Assembly: GCA_002350065.1 (NCBI GenBank)
Contig: DEDQ01000021.1
Location: 15,765 to 27,699, forward strand
DNA: 11,935 nucleotides
DNA from: Ruminococcus flavefaciens
GTDB lineage: Bacteria; Bacillota; Clostridia; Oscillospirales; Ruminococcaceae
Direction of reading: 5' to 3'
Both the position numbers and the translations under genes were made by a program. Below are positions 1-7,372 of the stretch, in pieces (positions within the stretch are counted from its first letter, which is position 1; each line of letters begins with the position of its first letter). The notes beneath the pieces were generated by a model. The model was given only the letters and a program-made list of their open reading frames with translations. It was not told where the DNA came from and searched no databases.

Positions 1-1
1 A

Positions 2-1171
2 ATGCACCTGAATCTACTATTCGACCTCGACCAGACACTTCTCGATTTCCACGCCTCGGAGCATCTCGCGCTGAAAGAGGTCATGGAGGCGAACGGTCAG
101 GACTTCTCAGAGGAGCGTTACCGCTTCTTCAAGCAGGTCAACAAAAGCCTGTGGCTCGAATTCGAGAAAGGCATGATCACCAAGTCAGAGCTGTTTGAGA
201 AGCGTTTCCGGCTGCTGTTTGAGGAATGCGGCTGCGATACGGGCAGCATGGAGCTATTAAAGATAAACGACAGCTTCATAGACTGTATGTCGCAGAACGG
301 CGTCCTCATGGACGGAGCACTCGCTTTCCTGCGAAATATCGCTGAAAACATACCCAATGCGAGTATTTACATCATCACCAACGGCGCGGAGCGCAACGCT
401 CTCGGCAGGATAGCCTCTACCGGACTGGACAGGTATGTAAACAAGGTCTTTATCAGCGAAACTATGGGAACGGCAAAGCCGTCGCGTGAATTCTTCGACA
501 TCGTGAAAAAGACTATAGCCGAGCCCGACGAAAGCTTCATCGTCATAGGCGATTCGCTGACATCTGATATGCTCGGAGCCCAAAACGCCGGACTTGCAAG
601 CTGCTGGTTCATGCCGGAGGGCGACACCGCAGCCGCAGTCAAAGAATACGACATAGACTTCACAGCTTCGTCCTTCGATGAGCTGTACGACATTATAAAG
701 AGCTGGCCGGCGGCTCATATGCACAGGATATTCGGCAAAAAAGAAAATGCCAGTTACTTCGACAGAGAAGGAGCTTATCTCATTCCCGTCAGCGGAGATA
801 AGGTCGGAATAGTGCAGACTCCAAAGGGCTATTTTCTGCTCGGCGGAGGTATCGAATCCGGAGAATCGCATATCGGCTGCATCAAGCGGGAATGCCTTGA
901 AGAAGCCGGATATGAGGTCTGCGTCGGGGAAAAGCTCTGTTCCGCGGAGACATACTGCTTTCACGAAAAATTCGGCTTTTTCCACCCTATCCAGACCTAC
1001 TACGCCGGAGAACTCCGCTCAAAAACAGCCTCCCCGACAGAATCAGACCATAAATTCCTGTGGATAGAATACGAAAAGGTCAAGGGGAAAATGTTCCTCG
1101 AAATGCAGGACTGGGCACTGAAAACGGCTTTTGAAAAATATCGGAAGGAGCAGCCATGTACAACAGCATAA
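2..1171 (+). CDS. HAD-family nucleotidase (YjjG/YfnB-like) fused to a NUDIX hydrolase
   Basis: This 389-aa protein has two enzyme domains. Residues 1-235 are a HAD phosphatase of the YjjG/YfnB type, a family that dephosphorylates (often non-canonical) nucleoside monophosphates. Visible motifs are DLDQT (D8, D10), the motif II threonine in IITNG (T126), K159 in GTAKP, and GDSLTSD (D184, D189). Residues 240-385 are a NUDIX domain with a complete NUDIX box at 282-304: G282, E288, R296-E297, E300-E301, G303. NUDIX enzymes cleave nucleoside diphosphates linked to another group. No signal peptide is seen, so the protein should be cytosolic. YjjG-type proteins are normally about 230 aa, so the NUDIX part is an added domain. 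The ATG sits at the very edge of the window, so its ribosome binding site is unseen and a few more codons upstream cannot be excluded. The last 16 bp overlap the next gene, suggesting coupled translation. A nucleotide-pool cleaning role is inference. Confidence 0.88.
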   Translation: MHLNLLFDLDQTLLDFHASEHLALKEVMEANGQDFSEERYRFFKQVNKSLWLEFEKGMITKSELFEKRFRLLFEECGCDTGSMELLKINDSFIDCMSQNGVLMDGALAFLRNIAENIPNASIYIITNGAERNALGRIASTGLDRYVNKVFISETMGTAKPSREFFDIVKKTIAEPDESFIVIGDSLTSDMLGAQNAGLASCWFMPEGDTAAAVKEYDIDFTASSFDELYDIIKSWPAAHMHRIFGKKENASYFDREGAYLIPVSGDKVGIVQTPKGYFLLGGGIESGESHIGCIKRECLEEAGYEVCVGEKLCSAETYCFHEKFGFFHPIQTYYAGELRSKTASPTESDHKFLWIEYEKVKGKMFLEMQDWALKTAFEKYRKEQPCTTA

Positions 1172-1959
1172 GCGATTCCATAGCCTCGCATTTCGGCAAG
1201 AGCATATGGACTAAATTCAGGCGCGGAGTGCGCGATTACGAGCTTATAAATCCCGGCGACCGCATTGCGGTCTGCATTTCCGGAGGCAAGGACTCCATGC
1301 TCATGGCTCAGTGCATCGACCGTCTGCACCGCAATCAGGAAATACCGTTCGACGTCGAATACATAATCATGGACCCCGGCTACTCGCCCGAGAATATGCA
1401 GAAGATACTCGACAACGCCGCATTGCTCGATATACCGGCAAAGGTATACCATACGCGCATATTTGAATCAGCCGAAAAAGAACAGAAGCACCCCTGCTTT
1501 CTCTGTGCGAGACTGCGGCGCGGCTGGCTATACAAGACCGCTCAGGAGCTCGGCTGCAACAAAATAGCGCTCGGACACCACTTCGACGACGTGATAGAAA
1601 CTATCCTCATGGGTATGCTCTACGGCTCGCAGATGCAGACGATGATGCCGAAGCTCCGCAGTGAAAACTATGATGGAGTCGAGCTTATCCGACCGCTGTA
1701 CCTCGTCCGTGAGGCTGATATAATAAAATGGTGCGAGTTCAACTCGCTGAGCTTTATCCGCTGCGCCTGCAAGGTCACCGAAAAAAAGGGCGAGGGAAGC
1801 TCCAAACGCGCCGAGATAAAGGCTCTTATCGCTCAGCTAAAGCAGACCAATCCCGCAGTCGAGATGAACATCTTCCGCAGTCCCGAAAACGTTGACCTGA
1901 GAACTCTCATCTCCTACCACAACGGCGGCGAACGCCACCACTTCCTCGATGATTATTGA
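1156..1959 (+). CDS. PP-loop ATPase, TtcA-like tRNA 2-thiocytidine synthase family
   Basis: This 267-aa protein belongs to the PP-loop (adenine nucleotide alpha hydrolase) superfamily. The ATP-binding loop SGGKDS is at residues 42-47 and the family GHHFDD motif at 140-145. A C114-x-x-C117 pair and a later cysteine pair (C203, C205) match the TtcA pattern, in which three cysteines hold a 4Fe-4S cluster used to thiolate C32 of certain tRNAs. It is slightly shorter than E. coli TtcA. The start is supported by GGAAGGAG ending 5 bp before ATG 1156, inside the end of the upstream HAD-NUDIX gene, so the two are probably one operon. Related PP-loop families modify other tRNA positions or other substrates, so exact substrate is less certain than family. 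A strong hairpin terminator follows 7 bp after the stop. Confidence 0.85.
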   Translation: MYNSISDSIASHFGKSIWTKFRRGVRDYELINPGDRIAVCISGGKDSMLMAQCIDRLHRNQEIPFDVEYIIMDPGYSPENMQKILDNAALLDIPAKVYHTRIFESAEKEQKHPCFLCARLRRGWLYKTAQELGCNKIALGHHFDDVIETILMGMLYGSQMQTMMPKLRSENYDGVELIRPLYLVREADIIKWCEFNSLSFIRCACKVTEKKGEGSSKRAEIKALIAQLKQTNPAVEMNIFRSPENVDLRTLISYHNGGERHHFLDDY

Positions 1960-1966
1960 TACAAAA

Positions 1967-2006
1967 AAACTCGCAGGAGCATTCAGCTTCCGCGAGTTTA
2001 TTTTTT
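1967..2006. terminator. Bidirectional rho-independent terminator between convergent genes
   Basis: An 8-bp perfect stem pairs AAACTCGC (1967-1974) with GCGAGTTT (1992-1999), with some further pairing possible inside the loop (GGAG against TTCC). A T-run follows at 2001-2006, and an A-run precedes at 1963-1969, which is a T-run on the other strand. It lies between the stops of the TtcA-like gene (+) and the zinc-ribbon gene (-), so it can end both transcripts. Confidence 0.85.
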
Positions 2007-2012
2007 ACTGTG

Positions 2013-2375
2013 TTACTGATTCATGCTTACTGCAAGAGTAGGTACGAGCAGGCATATGAGGAAGATCACAACGCCTATGATAATACCTATCAGCATAAGA
2101 AGAAGCTGTGCCTTGGCGAAATTCTTAGCGGACTGGTCAGTTGCCGCAAGAGCCATGATTATTACTCCGAGCACAGGAAGACACGCACAGAGGAACATCC
2201 AGCCTATCCAGCCGCCAACGCTTGTCGGGTTTGACTGCTGAACAACAGGCTGTACAGCTGTATAGACCGGCGGTGGGGGCATTGTAGGACCTATCTGCTG
2301 TGCAGCAGTGCTTGCTCCGCAGTTAGGGCAGAATTTTCCGGTATACTCAGTACCGCACTTATAACAGTTTGCCAT
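2013..2375 (-). CDS. Small zinc-ribbon membrane protein of unknown function
   Basis: This 120-aa protein starts with a zinc ribbon: C4-x2-C7 and C16-x2-C19, with the CPNCG form typical of bacterial zinc-ribbon leader domains. A proline- and glutamine-rich linker (about residues 25-52) follows. Then come two hydrophobic segments, about 54-77 and 90-114, that would span the membrane as a hairpin, with a short polar loop between them. This layout (cytosolic zinc ribbon plus a two-helix, DUF4190-like membrane part) is common in Firmicutes, but I know of no established function. The ATG at 2375 is preceded on the minus strand by GGGAGG with 8-bp spacing, and a consensus promoter lies about 50 bp further upstream. 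It is transcribed divergently from the GH43 gene and is probably monocistronic. Confidence 0.82.
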   Translation of the reverse strand: MANCYKCGTEYTGKFCPNCGASTAAQQIGPTMPPPPVYTAVQPVVQQSNPTSVGGWIGWMFLCACLPVLGVIIMALAATDQSAKNFAKAQLLLMLIGIIIGVVIFLICLLVPTLAVSMNQ

Positions 2376-2426
2376 GATATAAACCTCCCAAAGTTTATGA
2401 TTCGCATAAATATTTCATATAACCGA

Positions 2427-2455
2427 ATTATAACACATTATAATTCAGAATTCAA
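2427..2455 (-). promoter_or_regulatory. Predicted sigma-A promoter of the zinc-ribbon gene
   Basis: Read on the minus strand, TTGAAT (2450-2455) and TATAAT (2427-2432) are separated by exactly 17 bp, about 50 bp upstream of the ATG of the zinc-ribbon gene. A second TATAAT-like hexamer lies just upstream in the same AT-rich stretch, so the exact start site is uncertain. Confidence 0.65.
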
Positions 2456-2599
2456 GCTTTTCAGAAAATATTTTTCGAAATCCTGCACGATATGCAAAAA
2501 AGCGTCATCAGGCAAGCCGAAAGCACTTTTCTGCATAGCTCGTGGAGCACCTCCTGCTCCGGAAGATACAAAAACGCACATTTTCAGTATAATAAGCCA

Positions 2600-2628
2600 T
2601 TGTTTTTGTGCAGGATATATGCTATAAT
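2600..2628 (+). promoter_or_regulatory. Predicted sigma-A promoter of the GH43 arabinanase gene
   Basis: TTGTTT (2600-2605) and a perfect TATAAT (2623-2628) are 17 bp apart. Transcription would begin near 2635, giving a leader of roughly 28 nt that carries AGGAGG (2651-2656), 6 bp before the ATG at 2663. The spacer resembles that of the PL1 gene promoter (see findings). The remainder of the 287-bp divergent gap (2376-2662) holds the opposing promoter and a 6-bp hairpin (2545-2561) of no evident role. Confidence 0.75.
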
Positions 2629-2662
2629 CATAGTATCAGAAAATATGAACAGGAGGTATGAA

Positions 2663-5443
2663 ATGAAACTGAAAAAACTTCTTTCGCTCGCAGTTGCGGG
2701 CTGTCTCATATGCGGAAGCTCCGCGATAAGCACGTCTCCGGCAAAGATAGCTGACGCCGCCGGCACAAGAGTTTCCGTCCATGACCCCTCCATAATCAAG
2801 GACGGCAATACATACTATGTTTTCGGCTCGCACATCGACGCCGCAAAATCCACAGACCTGCAAAACTGGAAAACCTTCACAAACGGCTATGCAAGGACAA
2901 ATAACGTTGAATTCGGCAATCTCTCGCAAAACCTGCAAAAAGCCTTTGCATGGGCTGGTGAGGACCTCGAGGACTGCAAGGGCGGCTTTGCGGTATGGGC
3001 TCCGGACGTTATCTGGAATCCCGACTATGTCAACTCCGACGGCTCGAAGGGCGCGTATCTGATGTATTTCTGTACGTCCTCGACCTATATGCGCTCGGTC
3101 ATAGGCTTTGCGGCAGCAAAGAATGTCGAGGGACCGTATACCTTCGTGGACACGCTCATATACTCCGGATTCACGAACAACGACAGCTATGCTACCAGCG
3201 ATACAAAGCGTGTAAACCGCAAGTACACCTCTACCAATGTTGATGAGCTCATCGCGGCGGGACAGGTCACCTTCAACAATAGCTGGTTCAACAAGGACAA
3301 CTTCAACAACCAGCTCTTCCCCAACGCTATCGACCCGACTATCTACTACGGCACTGACGGCAAGATGTATATGTGCTACGGCTCGTGGTCCGGCGGAATA
3401 TTCACTCTTGAGGTCGACCCCAAGACCGGCTACCTCATTCACCCCAAGAGCGGCACTACCTCCGACGGCCGCATGGTAGACAGCTACTTCGGAACTAAAA
3501 TTTCCGGCGGCTACGGCAAATCCGGCGAAGGTCCTTTCATCGAATACAACGCCGATACCGGCTACTACTACCTATGGGTCACATACGGCGGACTCTTCTC
3601 CGACGGCGGCTATAATATGCGAGTTTTCCGTTCGACAAGCCCGCTCGGACCCTTCAAGGACCCCGCAGGCAATAATGCAGTCCTCCCGACAAATCCAAAC
3701 CTCGACGCAACAGGTCTGAAGGTAATGGGCAACTACAAATTCAGCTCGCTCAACAAGGCTTATATGGCGTGCGGACATAACTCCGTGCTCCGCGATGACG
3801 ACGGCAAGTGGTACCTCTTCTATCACGCCCGTTTCGACGACGGCAGCGAATATCACGAAGTCCGCGTACATTCTATGTACTTCAACGATGCCGGCTGGCC
3901 TGTTGTTGCTCCTTTCGAGTACAGCGGCGACGAGATCTCGTCTACCGGCTACAACACGGACGACATTGTCGGCACATATGAATTCATCGACCACGGAACT
4001 TCTACCGACGGCAAGATAATCAGCAGCCAGAACATCAAGCTCAACGCCGACGGAACTATATCCGGCGCTGTAAGCGGTACATGGCAGCAGGACGCTGCTA
4101 ACTCCGCAGCAGACCTCACTATCGGCGGCGCGGTATACAAGGGTCACTTCCTTGCGGCTAAGGACGAATCAGGCAAAAAGGTAATGTCGTTCACAGCAGT
4201 CGGAACAAACAACCATACCGTATGGGGAGCTAAGACCTCCGGATATACCGGTACAGACAGAACAGGCATCGCAGATTATACCGACAGGAATGCAAAAATG
4301 GTCATCGCAGAGGATACCCTCGGCGAGCCGGGAGCTTCGAGCCGGCTCAGCGGAACTTCCCTTATAAGCGGTATCCCCTACTATATCACCAACGTAAACA
4401 GCGGTCTCGCGATAGACCTCCCCAACGGCAAGCTCAATGAGGGCACTAATATCCAGCAGTGGGACTTCAACAAGCTCTGGGCTCAGCAGTGGAGGATAAC
4501 TGCTGTTGACAAGGAATGGTGCAAAATAGTCTCTCTCGGCGACGAGCAGAAATGCATCGCTGTCGCTTCTGATACTGCCGCAGACGGCACAAACGTCGAA
4601 TTGCAGACCTATACAGGCACGGACAATCAGCTCTTCAAGATAGTTAAGAGCGGCTCGTCATACGGTATCGTTTCCAAGTGCTCAGGCGGAAACGGAGCTC
4701 TCGACGTGTTCGAGTGGTCAAAGGAAAACGGCGGCAACGTCAACCAGTACGCTTACCACGAGTACGCCTGCCAGCTATGGGATATAACTCCCGTCCGACC
4801 GGAAATAACCGCAGGCAATTCCTATGTTATAAGGGACGTAATCAACGACAAATATGTAAGCCTCGGCGAAAAGGATCAGCTTGTCACCTCAGACAAGCCG
4901 ACTAAGTGGGAGGTCTATTCAACAGGCGACAATGACGGCTCTTACTGTCTCGGACTGCCCATGCCGCGCAATATAATGCCTATCGTTCCTGTTCTCGTTG
5001 CTCCCGACGGAAATAATCCTTCCGAGGAAGGCGCACTTATCGTATACAGGAGCGTCAGCAATGACAATGACGCACGGCTGAAAATAATCGCAAATAAAAA
5101 CGGTACGTATTCGCTCCTGACAGGTGCGACCAACTATAAGCAGTCTGTAAGTTATATGACTAATATGTCTTCCACTCCTTCGACCGGCTGGCTGGAGCAG
5201 CTCCCGCTCAACAAAGGCAAGGGCTGGGAATTCGTGCTCGAGCCCGTAAAGCCCGACCCCGACTCTATCACCGGAGACGTAAATGCTGACGGCGAATTCG
5301 GTGTTGCCGACCTCGTAATGCTCGAGCGCTACCTCCTCGGCGCGAGCAGCAATCTCAACGACTGGCAGGCAGGCGACCTCGATTCAGACGGCGCTATAAC
5401 TGCATATGACATGGTTCTTATGCGCAAGCTCGTAACTGATTGA
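2663..5443 (+). CDS. Secreted dockerin-bearing GH43 endo-arabinanase
   Basis: This 926-aa extracellular enzyme probably cleaves alpha-1,5-arabinan, the side chains of pectin. A signal peptide spans about residues 1-33. The GH43 five-bladed propeller (about 38-420) shows the three expected acids: base D41 in HDPS, D224 in AIDPT and acid E289 in SGEGPF; H372 matches the calcium-site histidine of arabinanases. Overall wording resembles B. subtilis Abn2 (YxiA), whose C-terminal lipocalin-like domain also appears here at about 434-545. A ricin-type beta-trefoil, likely sugar-binding, covers about 568-708 with QxW motifs. Residues 714-861 form a module I do not recognise. A type I dockerin ends the protein (867-926), with calcium loops starting at D872 and D905. 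Start 2663 is chosen for AGGAGG at 6 bp and the signal peptide; the open frame extends further upstream without these. Other arabinan-type GH43 specificities remain possible. Confidence 0.9.
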   Translation: MKLKKLLSLAVAGCLICGSSAISTSPAKIADAAGTRVSVHDPSIIKDGNTYYVFGSHIDAAKSTDLQNWKTFTNGYARTNNVEFGNLSQNLQKAFAWAGEDLEDCKGGFAVWAPDVIWNPDYVNSDGSKGAYLMYFCTSSTYMRSVIGFAAAKNVEGPYTFVDTLIYSGFTNNDSYATSDTKRVNRKYTSTNVDELIAAGQVTFNNSWFNKDNFNNQLFPNAIDPTIYYGTDGKMYMCYGSWSGGIFTLEVDPKTGYLIHPKSGTTSDGRMVDSYFGTKISGGYGKSGEGPFIEYNADTGYYYLWVTYGGLFSDGGYNMRVFRSTSPLGPFKDPAGNNAVLPTNPNLDATGLKVMGNYKFSSLNKAYMACGHNSVLRDDDGKWYLFYHARFDDGSEYHEVRVHSMYFNDAGWPVVAPFEYSGDEISSTGYNTDDIVGTYEFIDHGTSTDGKIISSQNIKLNADGTISGAVSGTWQQDAANSAADLTIGGAVYKGHFLAAKDESGKKVMSFTAVGTNNHTVWGAKTSGYTGTDRTGIADYTDRNAKMVIAEDTLGEPGASSRLSGTSLISGIPYYITNVNSGLAIDLPNGKLNEGTNIQQWDFNKLWAQQWRITAVDKEWCKIVSLGDEQKCIAVASDTAADGTNVELQTYTGTDNQLFKIVKSGSSYGIVSKCSGGNGALDVFEWSKENGGNVNQYAYHEYACQLWDITPVRPEITAGNSYVIRDVINDKYVSLGEKDQLVTSDKPTKWEVYSTGDNDGSYCLGLPMPRNIMPIVPVLVAPDGNNPSEEGALIVYRSVSNDNDARLKIIANKNGTYSLLTGATNYKQSVSYMTNMSSTPSTGWLEQLPLNKGKGWEFVLEPVKPDPDSITGDVNADGEFGVADLVMLERYLLGASSNLNDWQAGDLDSDGAITAYDMVLMRKLVTD

Positions 5444-5461
5444 TTTGATGATAACAAACTG

Positions 5462-5490
5462 AAAGGCGGTCTTATGACCGCCTTTTTCTT
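5462..5490. terminator. Rho-independent terminator after the GH43 gene
   Basis: A perfect 10-bp stem pairs AAAGGCGGTC (5462-5471) with GACCGCCTTT (5476-5485) around a TTAT loop, followed by TTCTT. It begins 18 bp after the GH43 stop codon. The convergent VWA gene ends at 5489, so the same hairpin probably serves it from the other side, although its T-run in that direction is interrupted. Confidence 0.9.
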
Positions 5491-7099
5491 AATAATAAAG
5501 TGAAACTGCCCGCTTAGCAAGGTCGCAGAGCTCATTTATCTTCTCGTTGTTTCCGCCGATATCTCTGGCTGTTTCGACTACATATTCAAACGAAGAATTT
5601 CCCTTGAACTCGGAATCTTTAAGAAGCATTGCAAACTCTGCTGCCGCGCCTGCAAGGAGTATTCCCTGAGTGGGCTTTGCGCTGTACTTCTCCATGCCGT
5701 AGAGATTGGAGGAGTATATCTCTTCGTCGGTGTCGATATCCTTGTACGCGAGTGAGAACTTGATAAGCTCCTGACGTCCGCTGTCGCTTGCGGGCTCGGA
5801 AGACTTTTCATGCTCGTCGGCAAATTCGAGGTCTACGCCGTGATATGTTCCGTCTGAGCCTGCAAGCTCGACCTCATACAGAGCTGTAACGCTGTGACCT
5901 GCACCTACTTCGCCTGCGTCCTTTGTATCGTCGTAGAAATCCTCCGCTTCCATAAGCCTGTTTTCATAACCGATGAGACGGTAGCTCTTGACCTGTGCGG
6001 GGTTGAATTCCACCTGTATCTTGACGTCCTTGGCGATAGTGTAGAGAGTTCCTCCCATTTCCTCAACGAGCACCCTGCGAGCCTCGTCTACGGAGTCGAT
6101 ATAGCTGTAGTTGCCGTTGCCGTTGTCGGCAAGAGCCTCGAGCTTGTTATCCTTGTAGTTGCCTGTGCCGAATCCGAGGACTGAGAGATATATGCCGCTG
6201 TCGCGTTTATCCTCGATGAGCTTTTTAAGCTCCGATTCGGACGATTTGCCGATGTTGAGGTCGCCGTCAGTCGCGAGGATTATGCGGTTGTTGCCGCCCT
6301 TGATGAAGTTCTCCTCCGCGAGCGCGTAGGCGGTCTCGATACCGCCCTCTCCGTTTGTTCCGCCGTAAGCAGTTATCGAGTAGAGCGATTCGAGGATATC
6401 GTCCTTGCGGTCACCGTGAGCTCCGGCGATTATGGTCTCGCTCGAGCCGGCATAGGTCACTATGGAAATGCGGTCCTTCTCCGTGAGATTCTCCGCAAGC
6501 ATCGAAAATGCGGTCTGAACGAGCGGGAGCTTGTTGTAATCCGACATCGAACCCGACGAATCTATCAGGAATACAAGGTTCGAGGAAGGAGTTTCCTTCT
6601 CGTCGAGCTCCTTGCCCTGAACTCCTATCATCATAAGCTTGTGTCCCGCATTCCACGGACAATCGGCAATTTCCACGTACTCGCCGAAGGTCTTGCCGTC
6701 CTCGGGAGCGGCGTACTTGTAGTCGAAGTAGTTGATGAACTCCTCCGCGCGTACCGACTCTGCGGGGACTATCTGGTTATCCTCAAGAAGACGGCGTGCG
6801 TTGGTATATGAGGCAGTATCCACATCGACTGAAAACGTCGAGAGAGGTATCACCTTCGGGTCAAGGAAGCCTGTTTCGCCGAATTCGTGATATTCTTCGC
6901 TGCCGATATAATAGTCAGGATAGCCGTCGGTATCTTCTGCCTCAGGATAAACATTGGCGTCGTAGGTATCGTTTTTGTTGTAGCTGTCGGTGGTAACTCT
7001 TGAATGCGATACGTCTTTCTCTCCGCAGCTTGTGAATGCAGCTGTTACGAGCGGGAGCGTAAGAGCTAAAGCCGCTATGCGATGTGATAGTTTTTTCAT
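5489..7099 (-). CDS. YfbK-like von Willebrand factor A domain lipoprotein
   Basis: This 536-aa protein is probably anchored on the outer face of the membrane: a hydrophobic leader ends in a lipobox-like AFTSC with lipidation cysteine C25, followed by a low-complexity polar spacer (about 30-75). Residues 85-150 match the conserved N-terminal region of YfbK-type VWA proteins. The VWA domain (about 173-350) has a complete metal-ion-dependent adhesion site: D180, S182, S184, T248 and D278. Residues 360-535 match the C-terminal domain of the same family (DUF3520-like). Function of the family is unsettled; VWA domains usually bind proteins through a metal ion. ATG 7099 is chosen because AAAAGGAG lies 8 bp upstream; a GTG at 7108 lies within that binding site and is unlikely. 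It lies between two dockerin enzymes but has its own promoter, so a role with them is only a guess. Confidence 0.88.
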   Translation of the reverse strand: MKKLSHRIAALALTLPLVTAAFTSCGEKDVSHSRVTTDSYNKNDTYDANVYPEAEDTDGYPDYYIGSEEYHEFGETGFLDPKVIPLSTFSVDVDTASYTNARRLLEDNQIVPAESVRAEEFINYFDYKYAAPEDGKTFGEYVEIADCPWNAGHKLMMIGVQGKELDEKETPSSNLVFLIDSSGSMSDYNKLPLVQTAFSMLAENLTEKDRISIVTYAGSSETIIAGAHGDRKDDILESLYSITAYGGTNGEGGIETAYALAEENFIKGGNNRIILATDGDLNIGKSSESELKKLIEDKRDSGIYLSVLGFGTGNYKDNKLEALADNGNGNYSYIDSVDEARRVLVEEMGGTLYTIAKDVKIQVEFNPAQVKSYRLIGYENRLMEAEDFYDDTKDAGEVGAGHSVTALYEVELAGSDGTYHGVDLEFADEHEKSSEPASDSGRQELIKFSLAYKDIDTDEEIYSSNLYGMEKYSAKPTQGILLAGAAAEFAMLLKDSEFKGNSSFEYVVETARDIGGNNEKINELCDLAKRAVSLYY

Positions 7100-7162
7100 G
7101 AATAACACTCCTTTTCGGTGGATTTTCGCTTCCCGTCATCACGGGACTTTTTCTATGCTCTC

Positions 7163-7191
7163 ATAATACCATAGATTTCCGCCGATTGCAA
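7163..7191 (-). promoter_or_regulatory. Predicted promoter and leader hairpin of the VWA lipoprotein gene
   Basis: On the minus strand TTGCAA (7186-7191) and TATTAT (7163-7168) are 17 bp apart, about 64 bp upstream of the ATG. The predicted leader contains a 6-bp hairpin, TCCCGT (7131-7136) against ACGGGA (7141-7146) with a 4-nt loop, lying before the ribosome binding site. It has no T-run, so it is more likely a leader structure than a terminator. Confidence 0.65.
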
Positions 7192-7342
7192 TAACAGACC
7201 GCAGTCAGTCCGGATACGAAAAAATGATATTTTGTTAAGATACAGAAAAAAATGTTACACATTTCTGACAGGACTCTGTACAAAAGAGATGCTCTGCTTT
7301 CACTCAAAGTCAAATCAAATCATAATTACCGGAAAACTATAT

Positions 7343-7367
7343 AAGGGCGCCGTATATGGCGCCCTTT
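7343..7367 (-). terminator. Rho-independent terminator of the PL1 pectate lyase gene
   Basis: A 9-bp GC-rich stem pairs AAGGGCGCC (7343-7351) with GGCGCCCTT (7358-7366) around a 6-nt loop. It sits 6 bp after the stop codon of the minus-strand pectate lyase gene. The downstream T-run on that strand is broken (TTATATAGTTTT), so termination may be less tight than after the GH43 gene. Between here and the VWA promoter (about 7200-7340) I see only AT-rich sequence. Confidence 0.8.
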
Positions 7368-7372
7368 GGCAT

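Noticed and set aside
257..985. Long minus-strand open frame (242 codons) opposite the HAD-NUDIX gene
   Set aside because: It lies fully antisense to a gene with complete motifs, has no recognisable domain, and looks like a codon-bias shadow.
2545..2561. Hairpin GGAGCA/TGCTCC upstream of the GH43 promoter
   Set aside because: Only 6 bp, no T-run, and upstream of the predicted transcript start; no role can be supported.
2492..2662. Upstream extension of the GH43 reading frame by 57 codons
   Set aside because: It runs through the consensus promoter and has no ribosome binding site; AGGAGG and the signal peptide both point to ATG 2663.
2636..3442. 268-codon minus-strand open frame inside the GH43 gene
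   Set aside because: Antisense to the conserved catalytic domain, with no family resemblance.
7100..7108. GTG start for the VWA lipoprotein gene
   Set aside because: It overlaps the AAAAGGAG ribosome binding site that is well spaced for ATG 7099.
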